64,000 nucleotides of DNA from Acinetobacter sp. ANC 5054. GTDB lineage: Bacteria > Pseudomonadota > Gammaproteobacteria > Pseudomonadales > Moraxellaceae. The position numbers and the translations under genes were made by a program. The DNA lies in the NCBI RefSeq assembly GCF_002135295.1, contig NZ_NEGG01000011.1, positions 83,822 to 147,821 on the forward strand, in the 5' to 3' direction. Shown piece after piece: positions 27,286 to 34,344 of this stretch. Numbering within the stretch: position 1 is the first letter of the stretch; each line of letters opens with the position of its first letter. Under the pieces are notes generated by a model. The model did no database searches and was not told where the DNA came from. It worked only from the letters and a program-made list of their open reading frames with translations.

Positions 27286-27531
27286 TTAAGCATCGAGTAC
27301 ATCTGCAAATTGCGCACACAATACTTTAACAAGATCTTGCGGTTTTAAACCAATATCTAAACCACGCTTTTCCCCGCTCACATAGATTTTTTCTAAGTTT
27401 TCAGCAGAAGCATCGATTACGGTTTTCCATGCAATTATCATCAATATAATTTTGAATGTTACTTTCCAGAAACCATATTTATCCATGATTGCCTCTACAA
27501 ATTTAATAATCACGGTTATACTTTCAGGCAT
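27286..27531 (-). pseudogene. Chimeric ORF ending in a 3' fragment of ybaK
   Basis: The last 46 codons (27286-27426) encode the C-terminus of a YbaK/EbsC Cys-tRNA(Pro) deacylase, including [11 protein letters not shown] and the terminal FADVLD. They match the intact copy at 30255-30722 at about 30 of 46 residues. The first 35 codons are unrelated: a hydrophobic small-protein start (MDKYGFWKVTFKIILMII). Homology to the intact gene stops sharply at ACGGTTTT (27419-27426). The ORF therefore looks like the left junction of an insertion that displaced the original ybaK end. It is unlikely to make a functional deacylase, because the N-terminal two-thirds is missing. The hydrophobic part could still be expressed. 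Confidence 0.8.
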
Positions 27532-27577
27532 AGATACTTTTCCTCTTTGCTTGCACGGTGAACTGGAAAAACAAAAC

Positions 27578-27600
27578 CCTGACTGTTAGCGCTGTCGGGG
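27578..27600 (-). terminator. Terminator within the accessory region
   Basis: CCCTGAC (27578-27584) pairs with GTCGGGG (27594-27600) around an AGCGCT centre. On the minus strand it is followed by TTTTGTTTTT, a good U-tract. It lies upstream of the chimeric ORF, so it would end an element transcript coming from the right. The flanking 27532-27767 holds no gene I can support. Confidence 0.65.
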
Positions 27601-27726
27601 ATTTTCTTTGGGCGTAAAAATCCGAACTAAAACAGCTTGGTTTTAAAGTAAAGCTTTAGACTTCTAATTTATATTCCGTAGAGTTGTAATAATGGTTTTT
27701 ACAATTCATAAAATACAGGTATTAAA

Positions 27727-27748
27727 AAACCACTCCAAAGAGTGGTTT
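27727..27748 (-). terminator. Terminator after the monooxygenase gene
   Basis: AAACCACTC and GAGTGGTTT form a nine-base stem just past the stop at 27768. On the minus strand it is followed by TTTAATACC. Confidence 0.8.
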
Positions 27749-27767
27749 GAATTTTGTTTTGTGAAAA

Positions 27768-28109
27768 TCAAAAATCTATTTTTTGCATATGAGTAAATCG
27801 ACCATTTTCAACTTTATGTTTATCAATTTGTGGTACTAGTCGTTGAAAGTGTTCAGATTCAATATGGAAATCTAATGCCGCACGGTCTGCCCATACCTCT
27901 ACAAAGATAAAATGACCTAAACTTTTTATGTCTTGGTGTAGCTCATAAGAAATACATCCACATTCATTTCTGGTCTTCTCCACCAATTCTTTGTAAAGAG
28001 GTAAGACATTCTCAATCTTATCAATCTGAATAAAATCCTCCGCAATCAGTTTTAACAAACCAGGCACCCTCAAATATATTTCATAAGAAGATACTAATTT
28101 TGCGGGCAA
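27768..28109 (-). CDS. Small ABM-fold (antibiotic biosynthesis monooxygenase-like) protein
   Basis: A protein of up to 113 aa with the dimeric ferredoxin-like ABM fold seen in YgiN-type quinol monooxygenases: ENVLPLYKELVEKTR, GCISYELHQDI, FIFVEVWADRAALDFH and ESEHFQRL follow the family pattern. Such proteins oxidise quinols or polyketide-type aromatics without cofactor, and some have no known substrate. The first 17 residues do not fit the family. A TTG at 28058 with GAGG nine bases upstream gives a standard start (LLKLIAEDF), so the true protein is probably 96 aa. It lies inside the ybaK insertion, 3' of a ketosynthase III gene on the same strand. Confidence 0.75.
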   Translation of the reverse strand: MPAKLVSSYEIYLRVPGLLKLIAEDFIQIDKIENVLPLYKELVEKTRNECGCISYELHQDIKSLGHFIFVEVWADRAALDFHIESEHFQRLVPQIDKHKVENGRFTHMQKIDF

Positions 28110-28226
28110 AAAGAAACCGCCATTACAGCGGCTTAACTATTCCTTTCTTCTTAGGATGGACTTCAAACACATATTGAGTTGTCATTTGAAGACAACACTT
28201 TTCTTATAACTGTAACTTTATTTATA

Positions 28227-28246
28227 AAAGCACCTTAAGATGCTTT
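28227..28246 (-). terminator. Terminator after the ketosynthase-like gene
   Basis: AAAGCA and TGCTTT with an inner AAGG/CTTA pairing form a short stem followed on the minus strand by TTATAAATA. A second hairpin around 28119-28134 (CCGC and GCGG, then TTTCTTTTT on the minus strand) lies further downstream. Confidence 0.5.
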
Positions 28247-28272
28247 AAAAAACCAACTTTTTTATATATTAA

Positions 28273-29286
28273 TCATAACTTCCAGAGCATAAGGCCTGTT
28301 TGATACCCTGCTCCCAATGTCCAAAAAACAATAAGATCACCTTTTTTGAGCATTCCCTTATTAAGCCTGCTTGCATAAGCTAGAAATAAACTGTTTGCAC
28401 CTGTATACCCATACTGATCTCCAATATATTCAATTTTCTCCCAAGGGATATTCATTTTCTCTTGGAGAATATCAATATTGATCTTTGTGAACTGAGAAAG
28501 TAAAAAGCAGGAAATATCTTCCATTTTAAGATTGTGCTTATCCAGTAATTCCATAAGTGCATCGGCGGCAAAATCAACGCTTTCAATTCCGCTAAAAGTT
28601 GACCAGTGGATTTTCTCATTTGGAGTTTCACAACAGGAAAAACCCTTCGGAGGCAGAACAATAGTATCATTGAAACTACTATCAGTTTGATAGATGCGGT
28701 CTATCATTCCTGATCCAGAACTATCTGCTACTTTTTCCAAGATAATTGCAGCAGCGGCATCACCAACAATACTTGAGGGAATTGGCTGATCTTCACTACC
28801 TATCTTACTCAATTGATCTGCACCAACCACTAAAGCTCGCTTATAAGAATCCTTAGATTGAAGTAAAACAGAAGCTTGCTCTAATGCTAAAAACATACCT
28901 AAGCAATTCGCATTAATATCAAAGCACATACATTCTTTCTTTATTTTTAAAGAAGAATGCAACCACATCGCATTAGTTGGAGATAAGTATTCCAATGTCG
29001 TGGATGCGAAAATAATAATGTCAACATCACCATTATCAATCCCATGCCTTTGCAATACTTTTTCTGCAGCATTAATTGCCATGGTTAGTGAATTTTCTTT
29101 CGCATCGCCGATTACATATCTCTTATTTCGACCAACTTTCTCGAGAATATCCTGCATTTTTTCATTTTCTTTGAATCTTTCCAAATAATAATCATTATCT
29201 CGAATCGTTTCCGGATGATAGATATCTACGGCTGCAATATTCAAAAAGGTTCTTACTTCCTTATTGGCTTCACTAATATTACTCAT
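28273..29286 (-). CDS. Ketoacyl-ACP synthase III-like protein with degenerate active site
   Basis: A 337-aa thiolase-fold protein of the FabH type. The nucleophilic cysteine is present (DINANCLGMFLA, near residue 130), and the VGDAAAAIILE segment fits the fold. The catalytic histidine of the usual PHQAN motif is replaced: the aligned segment reads LSQFTKIN. The asparagine of GNTSAAS is replaced in YGYTGANS. FabH-like proteins that lack parts of the triad act in secondary metabolism, for example acyl transfer in alkylquinolone or polyketide pathways, rather than in fatty-acid initiation. Here it lies in the ybaK insertion beside an ABM protein. Substrate and product are unknown. An AGGAGA element stands upstream of the ATG. 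Confidence 0.8.
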   Translation of the reverse strand: MSNISEANKEVRTFLNIAAVDIYHPETIRDNDYYLERFKENEKMQDILEKVGRNKRYVIGDAKENSLTMAINAAEKVLQRHGIDNGDVDIIIFASTTLEYLSPTNAMWLHSSLKIKKECMCFDINANCLGMFLALEQASVLLQSKDSYKRALVVGADQLSKIGSEDQPIPSSIVGDAAAAIILEKVADSSGSGMIDRIYQTDSSFNDTIVLPPKGFSCCETPNEKIHWSTFSGIESVDFAADALMELLDKHNLKMEDISCFLLSQFTKINIDILQEKMNIPWEKIEYIGDQYGYTGANSLFLAYASRLNKGMLKKGDLIVFWTLGAGYQTGLMLWKL

Positions 29287-29445
29287 TCTGCTTCTTCTTT
29301 CTCCTATTCATGTACATTTAGTTATAACGATTTTAGGGTGAATTTCAAGCATTTAAAGCACTTACTAAACTTATAAGGTAATTTCTCTCTCACCTCTTCC
29401 AAAAATATGGTAGAAGCTTTTTGTATTCAGCAACTCAGTAGGAAT

Positions 29446-29712
29446 TCAAATTAAAAGACCTTTCTCATATGCTGATTTAATTTTGTTTATATTCTCAATA
29501 TGCTCCTGTCTATATCTAAAGTTGTAGCAACACTTTCATGCTGCTTCATAACCAATAGTTCTTTCACCTTTCTTGTTGGGTTTGTTGAGATAGGTAAACC
29601 AAAATTCATTATTCAAAGGCCAATACTCATCACATTGGATGCAAAGCTTTTCTTTACCCAATTCGGTTTCGACATATTTGGGCTTTAAACTAGATTCCTT
29701 TTCGGCATTAAG
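29446..29712 (-). pseudogene. Decayed phage-type zinc-finger-like protein
   Basis: The minus-strand frame reads a CxxC protein (KLCIQCDEYWPLNNEFWF, later CCYNFRYRQE) resembling small proteins common in Acinetobacter prophages. An in-frame TGA at 29536-29538 replaces what should be the first cysteine of the second CxxC pair. Beyond it the frame is open to the TGA at 29446. The 5' end is also disturbed: the only nearby ATG runs into a stop after seven codons in another frame. The family match is from recall, while the stop and the reading frame are seen directly. Confidence 0.6.
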
Positions 29713-29716
29713 GTTT

Positions 29717-29854
29717 TTAAGGGCTAGATTCAGCAGTATCGCCCAAAGTTTGAGCTTCCATTTTTGCTTTCATAGCTGAACGCTGATTGCTTAATGACTT
29801 TGCTTCAGAACAAAATTCACAGCGGCATTTGTGCGGAAAAACTGGTTGTAGCAT
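29717..29854 (-). CDS. Small phage-type protein, 45 aa
   Basis: An intact 45-codon frame begins MLQPVFPHKCRCEFC, with a CxCxxC cluster near the N-terminus, and ends with a polar tail. Its position just upstream of the decayed CxxC gene on the same strand is typical of a small prophage gene block. Expression is doubtful because the neighbouring relics are dead. No ribosome site is clear. Confidence 0.45.
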   Translation of the reverse strand: MLQPVFPHKCRCEFCSEAKSLSNQRSAMKAKMEAQTLGDTAESSP

Positions 29855-29882
29855 TTTGTTTGAAAGTACAGAAGGAAAGTTG

Positions 29883-30126
29883 ATGCGTGCTATTAAAAAG
29901 CGTGACTGTGATCTGCTTTAAGCAATTTTTGATGAAATGCAATATCTTAAAAGAGCGTTACTCACAAAAAATGAACACCTTATTGGTCGTGCTGAGTTTG
30001 CAAAATTGTTGAATATTGAGCCCAGTAACTCTGAATGCACGAATTAAAGAAGGTCTCTATACCAAACCATAAAAAAATAGTAGAAAAAGCTATTGGTTGA
30101 ACTCCTATGTTCAATCTGTAATAGTT
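29883..30126 (+). pseudogene. Decayed excisionase/AlpA-like helix-turn-helix gene
   Basis: The frame from the ATG at 29883 is broken by TAA at 29919, a +1 shift near 30018 and TAA at 30070. Read through these lesions, it gives a helix-turn-helix protein: GRAEFAKLLNI joined to SPVTLNARIKEGLYTKP and then KNSRKSYWLNSYVQS. That pattern is typical of the short DNA-binding regulators (AlpA, excisionase or similar) next to integrases in Acinetobacter prophages. It marks the ybaK insertion as the relic of an integrative element. No integrase gene remains in the window. Confidence 0.65.
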
Positions 30127-30147
30127 AATGTAGACTCAAATTACAAA

Positions 30148-30164
30148 GCCACCTTTTAGGTGGC
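30148..30164. terminator. Terminator between the element relic and ybaK
   Basis: GCCACC and GGTGGC pair around a five-base TTTTA loop. On the plus strand the stem is followed by TTATTTATTT. It can end the relic gene on the plus strand or ybaK on the minus strand. Confidence 0.65.
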
Positions 30165-30254
30165 TTATTTATTTAGCAATACTTTTTACTTTTTGTAAGT
30201 AACATTGTGAGTAACACTAATAAAAACATGAAAATTTGTTTAATAAAACATAGA

Positions 30255-30722
30255 CTACTTATCAATAATATCTGCAAAATTCGCACTTAAAACTTTAGCT
30301 AAATCATTTGGATTTACACCTATATCTAACCCTCTTTTTCCGCCACTAACATACATTTTATTTAGTGTTTTTGCGCTTTCACAGATCACGGTTTTAAGTC
30401 TTTTCTTTTGTCCAACAGGACTAATACCACCCACCAAATATCCAGTTAAACGCTCAGCATCTTTCGGGTCTGCCATTTTCAACTTTTTACAGCCAAATGC
30501 AGCCGCCACTTTTTTTAGATTAAGCTGATATTCAACAGGGAGCACAGCGACAAAATAATTCTTCTCATCTGTCACCATCAGGGTTTTAAACACTTCTTCG
30601 ACGCTTAGTCCTAATTTTTCAGCAGCTTCCAGACCAAAACTTTTAGCGTCTGGATCATGCTCATATTCATGAATTGAAAATTCGATTTTATTTGATTTTA
30701 AGAGTTTACATGCAGGAGTCAT
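30255..30722 (-). CDS. ybaK: Cys-tRNA(Pro)/Cys-tRNA(Cys) deacylase YbaK
   Basis: A 155-aa YbaK/EbsC-family enzyme that clears mischarged Cys-tRNA(Pro). The N-terminus [20 protein letters not shown], the lysine-bearing [25 protein letters not shown] and [12 protein letters not shown] match E. coli YbaK end to end. The frame extends ten codons upstream to 30752, but the MTPAC start fits the family. A second, truncated 3' end lies at 27286-27426. Of the two, this is the complete copy and the one expected to work. Its last 46 codons may have been supplied by the inserted element. Confidence 0.93.
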   Translation of the reverse strand: MTPACKLLKSNKIEFSIHEYEHDPDAKSFGLEAAEKLGLSVEEVFKTLMVTDEKNYFVAVLPVEYQLNLKKVAAAFGCKKLKMADPKDAERLTGYLVGGISPVGQKKRLKTVICESAKTLNKMYVSGGKRGLDIGVNPNDLAKVLSANFADIIDK

Positions 30723-30874
30723 TGCTTTTCCGTCATTCCAATACGACAACACGGCAACCTGAATTATATGCCTTTTCTATAAATAGCGGGTACACTGTTC
30801 GCTAAAAAATTTTTAGAACTTGTTATGCTGCAACTTCTTCACTACATTTAAACAAAGCAAAAAATAGACAAAAT

Positions 30875-31762
30875 ATGACCACACTTACGCAAGATTTAAT
30901 TCAATTGCTCAGCCTCGAACAAAAAGATCAGCGGCTTTTTCTTGCACAAAGTGAGCCGATATTTGGCCCACGCATATTTGGTGGTCAACTGCTAGCGCAA
31001 AGTATTGTGAGCGCAGCATCTTCAACTCAGCTTCCACTGCATTCCTTACATGCATACTTTTTAGCAAGGGGCGACGCCTTAGCTCCACTTGTATATAAAA
31101 TTGAATATTTACGTGATGGTCAAAGTTTTGCAACACGACAAGTCACAGCTATTCAGCATGGCAAACGCATTTTCATGGCACAACTGTCCTACATGAAATC
31201 TGAAGATGGAGCCGAGTATCAAAGTGCAGTACCTGATGCACTCGATTTGCATCCTGTAACTAGTTTACAAAACGAGCAGTGGCATAAACAAAGGCTAAGT
31301 CATCAAGTCCAGTCAGATGATGTGCCTTATTTCCTCAAACCCTTTCATGTTGATTCCAGACCGATTGAATTTGCGTTGAGCGATCCAGACAATGCACTCA
31401 ACTCAGAAGCACTCCAGCCGAATCAATATGCAGAATATTTAAAGATTCACCATCCTTTAGCAGCGCAACATGATTTTGTGTATATGCACCAAGCAATCGC
31501 CGCGTATTACTCAGACTATAATCTTTATAACGCAGCGTTAAAAATCCATGGATTAAATTATTTATCTCCACAGCTAACCACGACTAGTCTCGATCACACG
31601 CTGTATTTTCATCACCCGTTTCGCGTTGAAGAATGGATGTACTATGACATGCAAACCACTTGTACCAGCCAATCGCGTGGACTCACACATGGACAAATGT
31701 GGCAGAACGGAAAGTTGGTATGTAGCACGATGCAGGAAAATTTAATGCGCTATGAAGTTTAA
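30875..31762 (+). CDS. tesB: Acyl-CoA thioesterase II TesB
   Basis: Hydrolyses medium- and long-chain acyl-CoAs to free fatty acid and CoA. The 295-aa double-hotdog protein has the family N-terminus (FGPRIFGGQLLAQSIVSAA) and the C-terminal LDHTLYFHHPFRVEEWMYYD with the conserved aspartate and following residues of the catalytic network. Length is standard. It is divergent from ybaK with a gap of about 150 bp and appears monocistronic. Confidence 0.95.
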   Translation: MTTLTQDLIQLLSLEQKDQRLFLAQSEPIFGPRIFGGQLLAQSIVSAASSTQLPLHSLHAYFLARGDALAPLVYKIEYLRDGQSFATRQVTAIQHGKRIFMAQLSYMKSEDGAEYQSAVPDALDLHPVTSLQNEQWHKQRLSHQVQSDDVPYFLKPFHVDSRPIEFALSDPDNALNSEALQPNQYAEYLKIHHPLAAQHDFVYMHQAIAAYYSDYNLYNAALKIHGLNYLSPQLTTTSLDHTLYFHHPFRVEEWMYYDMQTTCTSQSRGLTHGQMWQNGKLVCSTMQENLMRYEV

Positions 31763-31871
31763 AGGCTATTAGCCACCTTTTAGGCTGTGACAATCTTTAA
31801 CATTCCATTGCTTGTCTGGCTTAACGAATCCCGTATAAAATTCATGCAAAACATGATTCTACAATTATAAG

Positions 31872-32507
31872 ATGCCTTCAATTTATCAACTTAAACCCGC
31901 ATTTCAAAATTTATTGAGACCTCTCGTTAAGTCTCTGTACCAATTCGGTATAACAGCAAATCAAGTTACCCTTTTTGCGATGTTTATTTCGCTTCTCATC
32001 GCACTGTTCATTTACATCTACTTTTCGAGCCATGGTATTGGTATTTTGCTACTGGTTTTTCCGATTTGGATGTTAATACGTATGGGCTTCAATGCTATTG
32101 ATGGCATGCTTGCTCGAGAATTCAATCAACAATCAAAATTAGGCGCGTTTTATAATGAACTTTGTGACGTTATTTCAGATACGGCACTGTATTTCAGTTT
32201 AATTTGCTTTGCCTTTATTCGGGCTGAACTCCTCATTTTGGCTTGTTTTTTATCCATTTTAGCTGAATATACGGGTGTCATGGCGCCACTGATTGGTCAA
32301 GAACGACGCTATGATGGCCCTATGGGTAAAAGTGACCGCGCTTTGGCTTTTAGCCTGATTTGCATCATCATTGTGGCATTTTCATTATTTAATCTTAACC
32401 TTGAACTGTTATCCCTTTTTTGTAATTTCATCCTCGGGATAATCATTTGTTTATCCTTATTCACCATTTATAACCGAATCAAAAACAGTCTCATTGCAAA
32501 CGACTAA
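31872..32507 (+). CDS. CDP-alcohol phosphatidyltransferase, YnbA-like
   Basis: A 211-aa inner-membrane enzyme with about six membrane segments. The CDP-alcohol phosphotransferase motif begins DGMLARE and continues GAFYNELCD. The usual DGxxARx8Gx3Dx3D pattern is met except that the third aspartate is asparagine, which should affect metal binding. It would move a phosphatidyl group from CDP-diacylglycerol to an unknown alcohol or phospho-alcohol. First gene of a six-gene operon resembling E. coli ynbABCD. The acceptor is not known. Confidence 0.85.
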   Translation: MPSIYQLKPAFQNLLRPLVKSLYQFGITANQVTLFAMFISLLIALFIYIYFSSHGIGILLLVFPIWMLIRMGFNAIDGMLAREFNQQSKLGAFYNELCDVISDTALYFSLICFAFIRAELLILACFLSILAEYTGVMAPLIGQERRYDGPMGKSDRALAFSLICIIIVAFSLFNLNLELLSLFCNFILGIIICLSLFTIYNRIKNSLIAND

Positions 32508-32571
32508 TTTAACAATTTTAATTTTTCAGTGATTTTTATTTAAACTTTAAAACCAATTTGAGCAAAGCATT

Positions 32572-34326
32572 ATGTATAACAATACTCAGCACACTTTTAC
32601 GAGCCATGACGGCACTGCCTTATTTTATCAACACTGGGAAAATCCGAATTTAAAGAAAAATCGAAAGAAAAAAGCGATTATTTTATTTCATCGTGGTCAT
32701 GAGCATTCAGGTCGGATGGCGCACTTGGTCGAAGAACTGAATTTACCTGATTTTGACTTTTTTGCATGGGATGCGCGAGGTCATGGTAATTCACCGGGTG
32801 AACGCGGTGATGCACCAAGTTTTTCTGCCTGTGTTCAAGATATTCAATACTTCGTACAGCATTTACAGTCTAACTATAATATTCAATCTGAAAATATTGC
32901 CATTGTGGCGCAAAGTGTGGGTGCAGTTCTGGCAGCAACATGGGTGCATGATTATGCCCCTAAAATTCGTGCCTTATGTCTAGCCTCACCAGCTTTTGAC
33001 ATTAAATTGTATGTACCATTTGCCAAACCCGGACTGACACTCATGAGTAAGCTCGGTGGAAACTTTTTTATTAACAGTTATGTCAAAGCAAAAATGCTGA
33101 CACATGATCAAGAGCGTGCAAAAAGTTATGACACTGACCCAAAAATAGCACGTGCAATTTCTGTCAGGATGCTTTTAGGTTTATATGCTGCGTCAGCGCG
33201 TATTGTCGATGATGCACAAAATATCTTTGTCCCGACACAAATTTTAAGCTCAGGCTCCGACTTTGTGGTGCAGCAAAAACCGCAGCGTGATTTTTATCAA
33301 AAACTTCCACACCCTCTCAAAGAGTTTCACGTTTTAGATGGCTTCTATCATGATACTTTAGGTGAAAAAGACCGCAAAATCGCCACGGATAAAATCCATC
33401 GTTTTATTACACAATGTTTTAGCCGTCCATACGCTGCGCCGAATCTATTGCATGCCGATAAAATTGGTCCAAGCTGCGCCGTTGCAGAAAATTTAAGTTC
33501 AACTTTACCGAAACATTCTTTAAAACATGCCTTTTGGGAAGCGACCAAGAAAAACTTAAAACTCGGAAGCTTATTTTCTAAAGGTTTAAAAATTGGTGAA
33601 GATACAGGCTATGACTCTGGTAGTACGCTTGATTTTGTCTACCGAAATACGAGTGAAAGTAAAAATCCAATTGGTAAAATCATTGATCGCCAATATCTCA
33701 ATGCCATTGGTTGGCGTGGAATACGTGTGCGCAAACAAAATATTGAACACATGCTCACCCAATATGCCACGAAGTTAAAAAACTCACAGCAAGCGTTGAG
33801 AATTATGGATATTGCGGCAGGTCATGGGCGCTACATTTTGGATGCCGTAGCTCAACTTCCTGAACAAGCTGACTCAATTTTATTAAGAGACTATAGCCCA
33901 ATCAATGTACAGGCAGGTCAAGAGATGATTCAGCAACGTGGTTTAGCGCATATTGCTCAGTTTATTGAAGCCGATGCGTTTAATACTCAATCACTAGCAG
34001 CGGTCGAGCCGAAACCAACTTTAGCTGTTGTTTCAGGTCTATATGAACTTTTCAGTGATAATGATCTCTTACGTAATTCATTGGCAGGTCTAAGCCAAGC
34101 CATCGAATCCAATGGCTATCTCATCTACACAGGTCAAATTTGGCACCCACAACAAGAGTTCATCGCGCGCGCATTAACCTCACATCGTGAAGGTGATGCA
34201 TGGGTCATGCGTTTACGTTCTCAAGCGGAAATGGATGCTTTGGTCGAACAAGCAGGTTTCAAGAAGGTCGATCAAGTCATTGATGAATTTGGTATCTTTA
34301 CAGTTTCAGTGGCACAAAAAATTTAA
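32572..34326 (+). CDS. Alpha/beta hydrolase-methyltransferase fusion, YnbC-like
   Basis: A 584-aa two-domain protein. Residues 1-285 are a lysophospholipase-like serine hydrolase with nucleophile elbow VAQSVGA (alanine in place of the first glycine of GxSxG), HRGHEHSGR near the N-terminus and the late histidine in FYHDTLGE. Residues 300-584 form a class I SAM-dependent methyltransferase domain with motif I MDIAAGHGRYIL. E. coli YnbC has the same fusion. It suggests deacylation plus methylation of a lipid or headgroup, but no substrate is established. It follows the phosphatidyltransferase gene by 64 bp. Confidence 0.85.
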   Translation: MYNNTQHTFTSHDGTALFYQHWENPNLKKNRKKKAIILFHRGHEHSGRMAHLVEELNLPDFDFFAWDARGHGNSPGERGDAPSFSACVQDIQYFVQHLQSNYNIQSENIAIVAQSVGAVLAATWVHDYAPKIRALCLASPAFDIKLYVPFAKPGLTLMSKLGGNFFINSYVKAKMLTHDQERAKSYDTDPKIARAISVRMLLGLYAASARIVDDAQNIFVPTQILSSGSDFVVQQKPQRDFYQKLPHPLKEFHVLDGFYHDTLGEKDRKIATDKIHRFITQCFSRPYAAPNLLHADKIGPSCAVAENLSSTLPKHSLKHAFWEATKKNLKLGSLFSKGLKIGEDTGYDSGSTLDFVYRNTSESKNPIGKIIDRQYLNAIGWRGIRVRKQNIEHMLTQYATKLKNSQQALRIMDIAAGHGRYILDAVAQLPEQADSILLRDYSPINVQAGQEMIQQRGLAHIAQFIEADAFNTQSLAAVEPKPTLAVVSGLYELFSDNDLLRNSLAGLSQAIESNGYLIYTGQIWHPQQEFIARALTSHREGDAWVMRLRSQAEMDALVEQAGFKKVDQVIDEFGIFTVSVAQKI

Positions 34327-34344
34327 TTTCAGGTGGGTGTATAA

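Noticed and set aside
28452..28670. 72-codon open frame inside the ketosynthase III gene.
   Set aside because: It is a frame shadow of the longer gene, with no independent start signal.
29500..29688. 62-codon plus-strand frame in the ybaK insertion.
   Set aside because: It is antisense to the decayed phage-type CxxC gene and has no protein-like features of its own.
27286..30752. Transposon or insertion-sequence origin of the ybaK-flanked region.
   Set aside because: No transposase, terminal inverted repeats or short target duplications were found. The duplicated gene end fits site-specific integration better.
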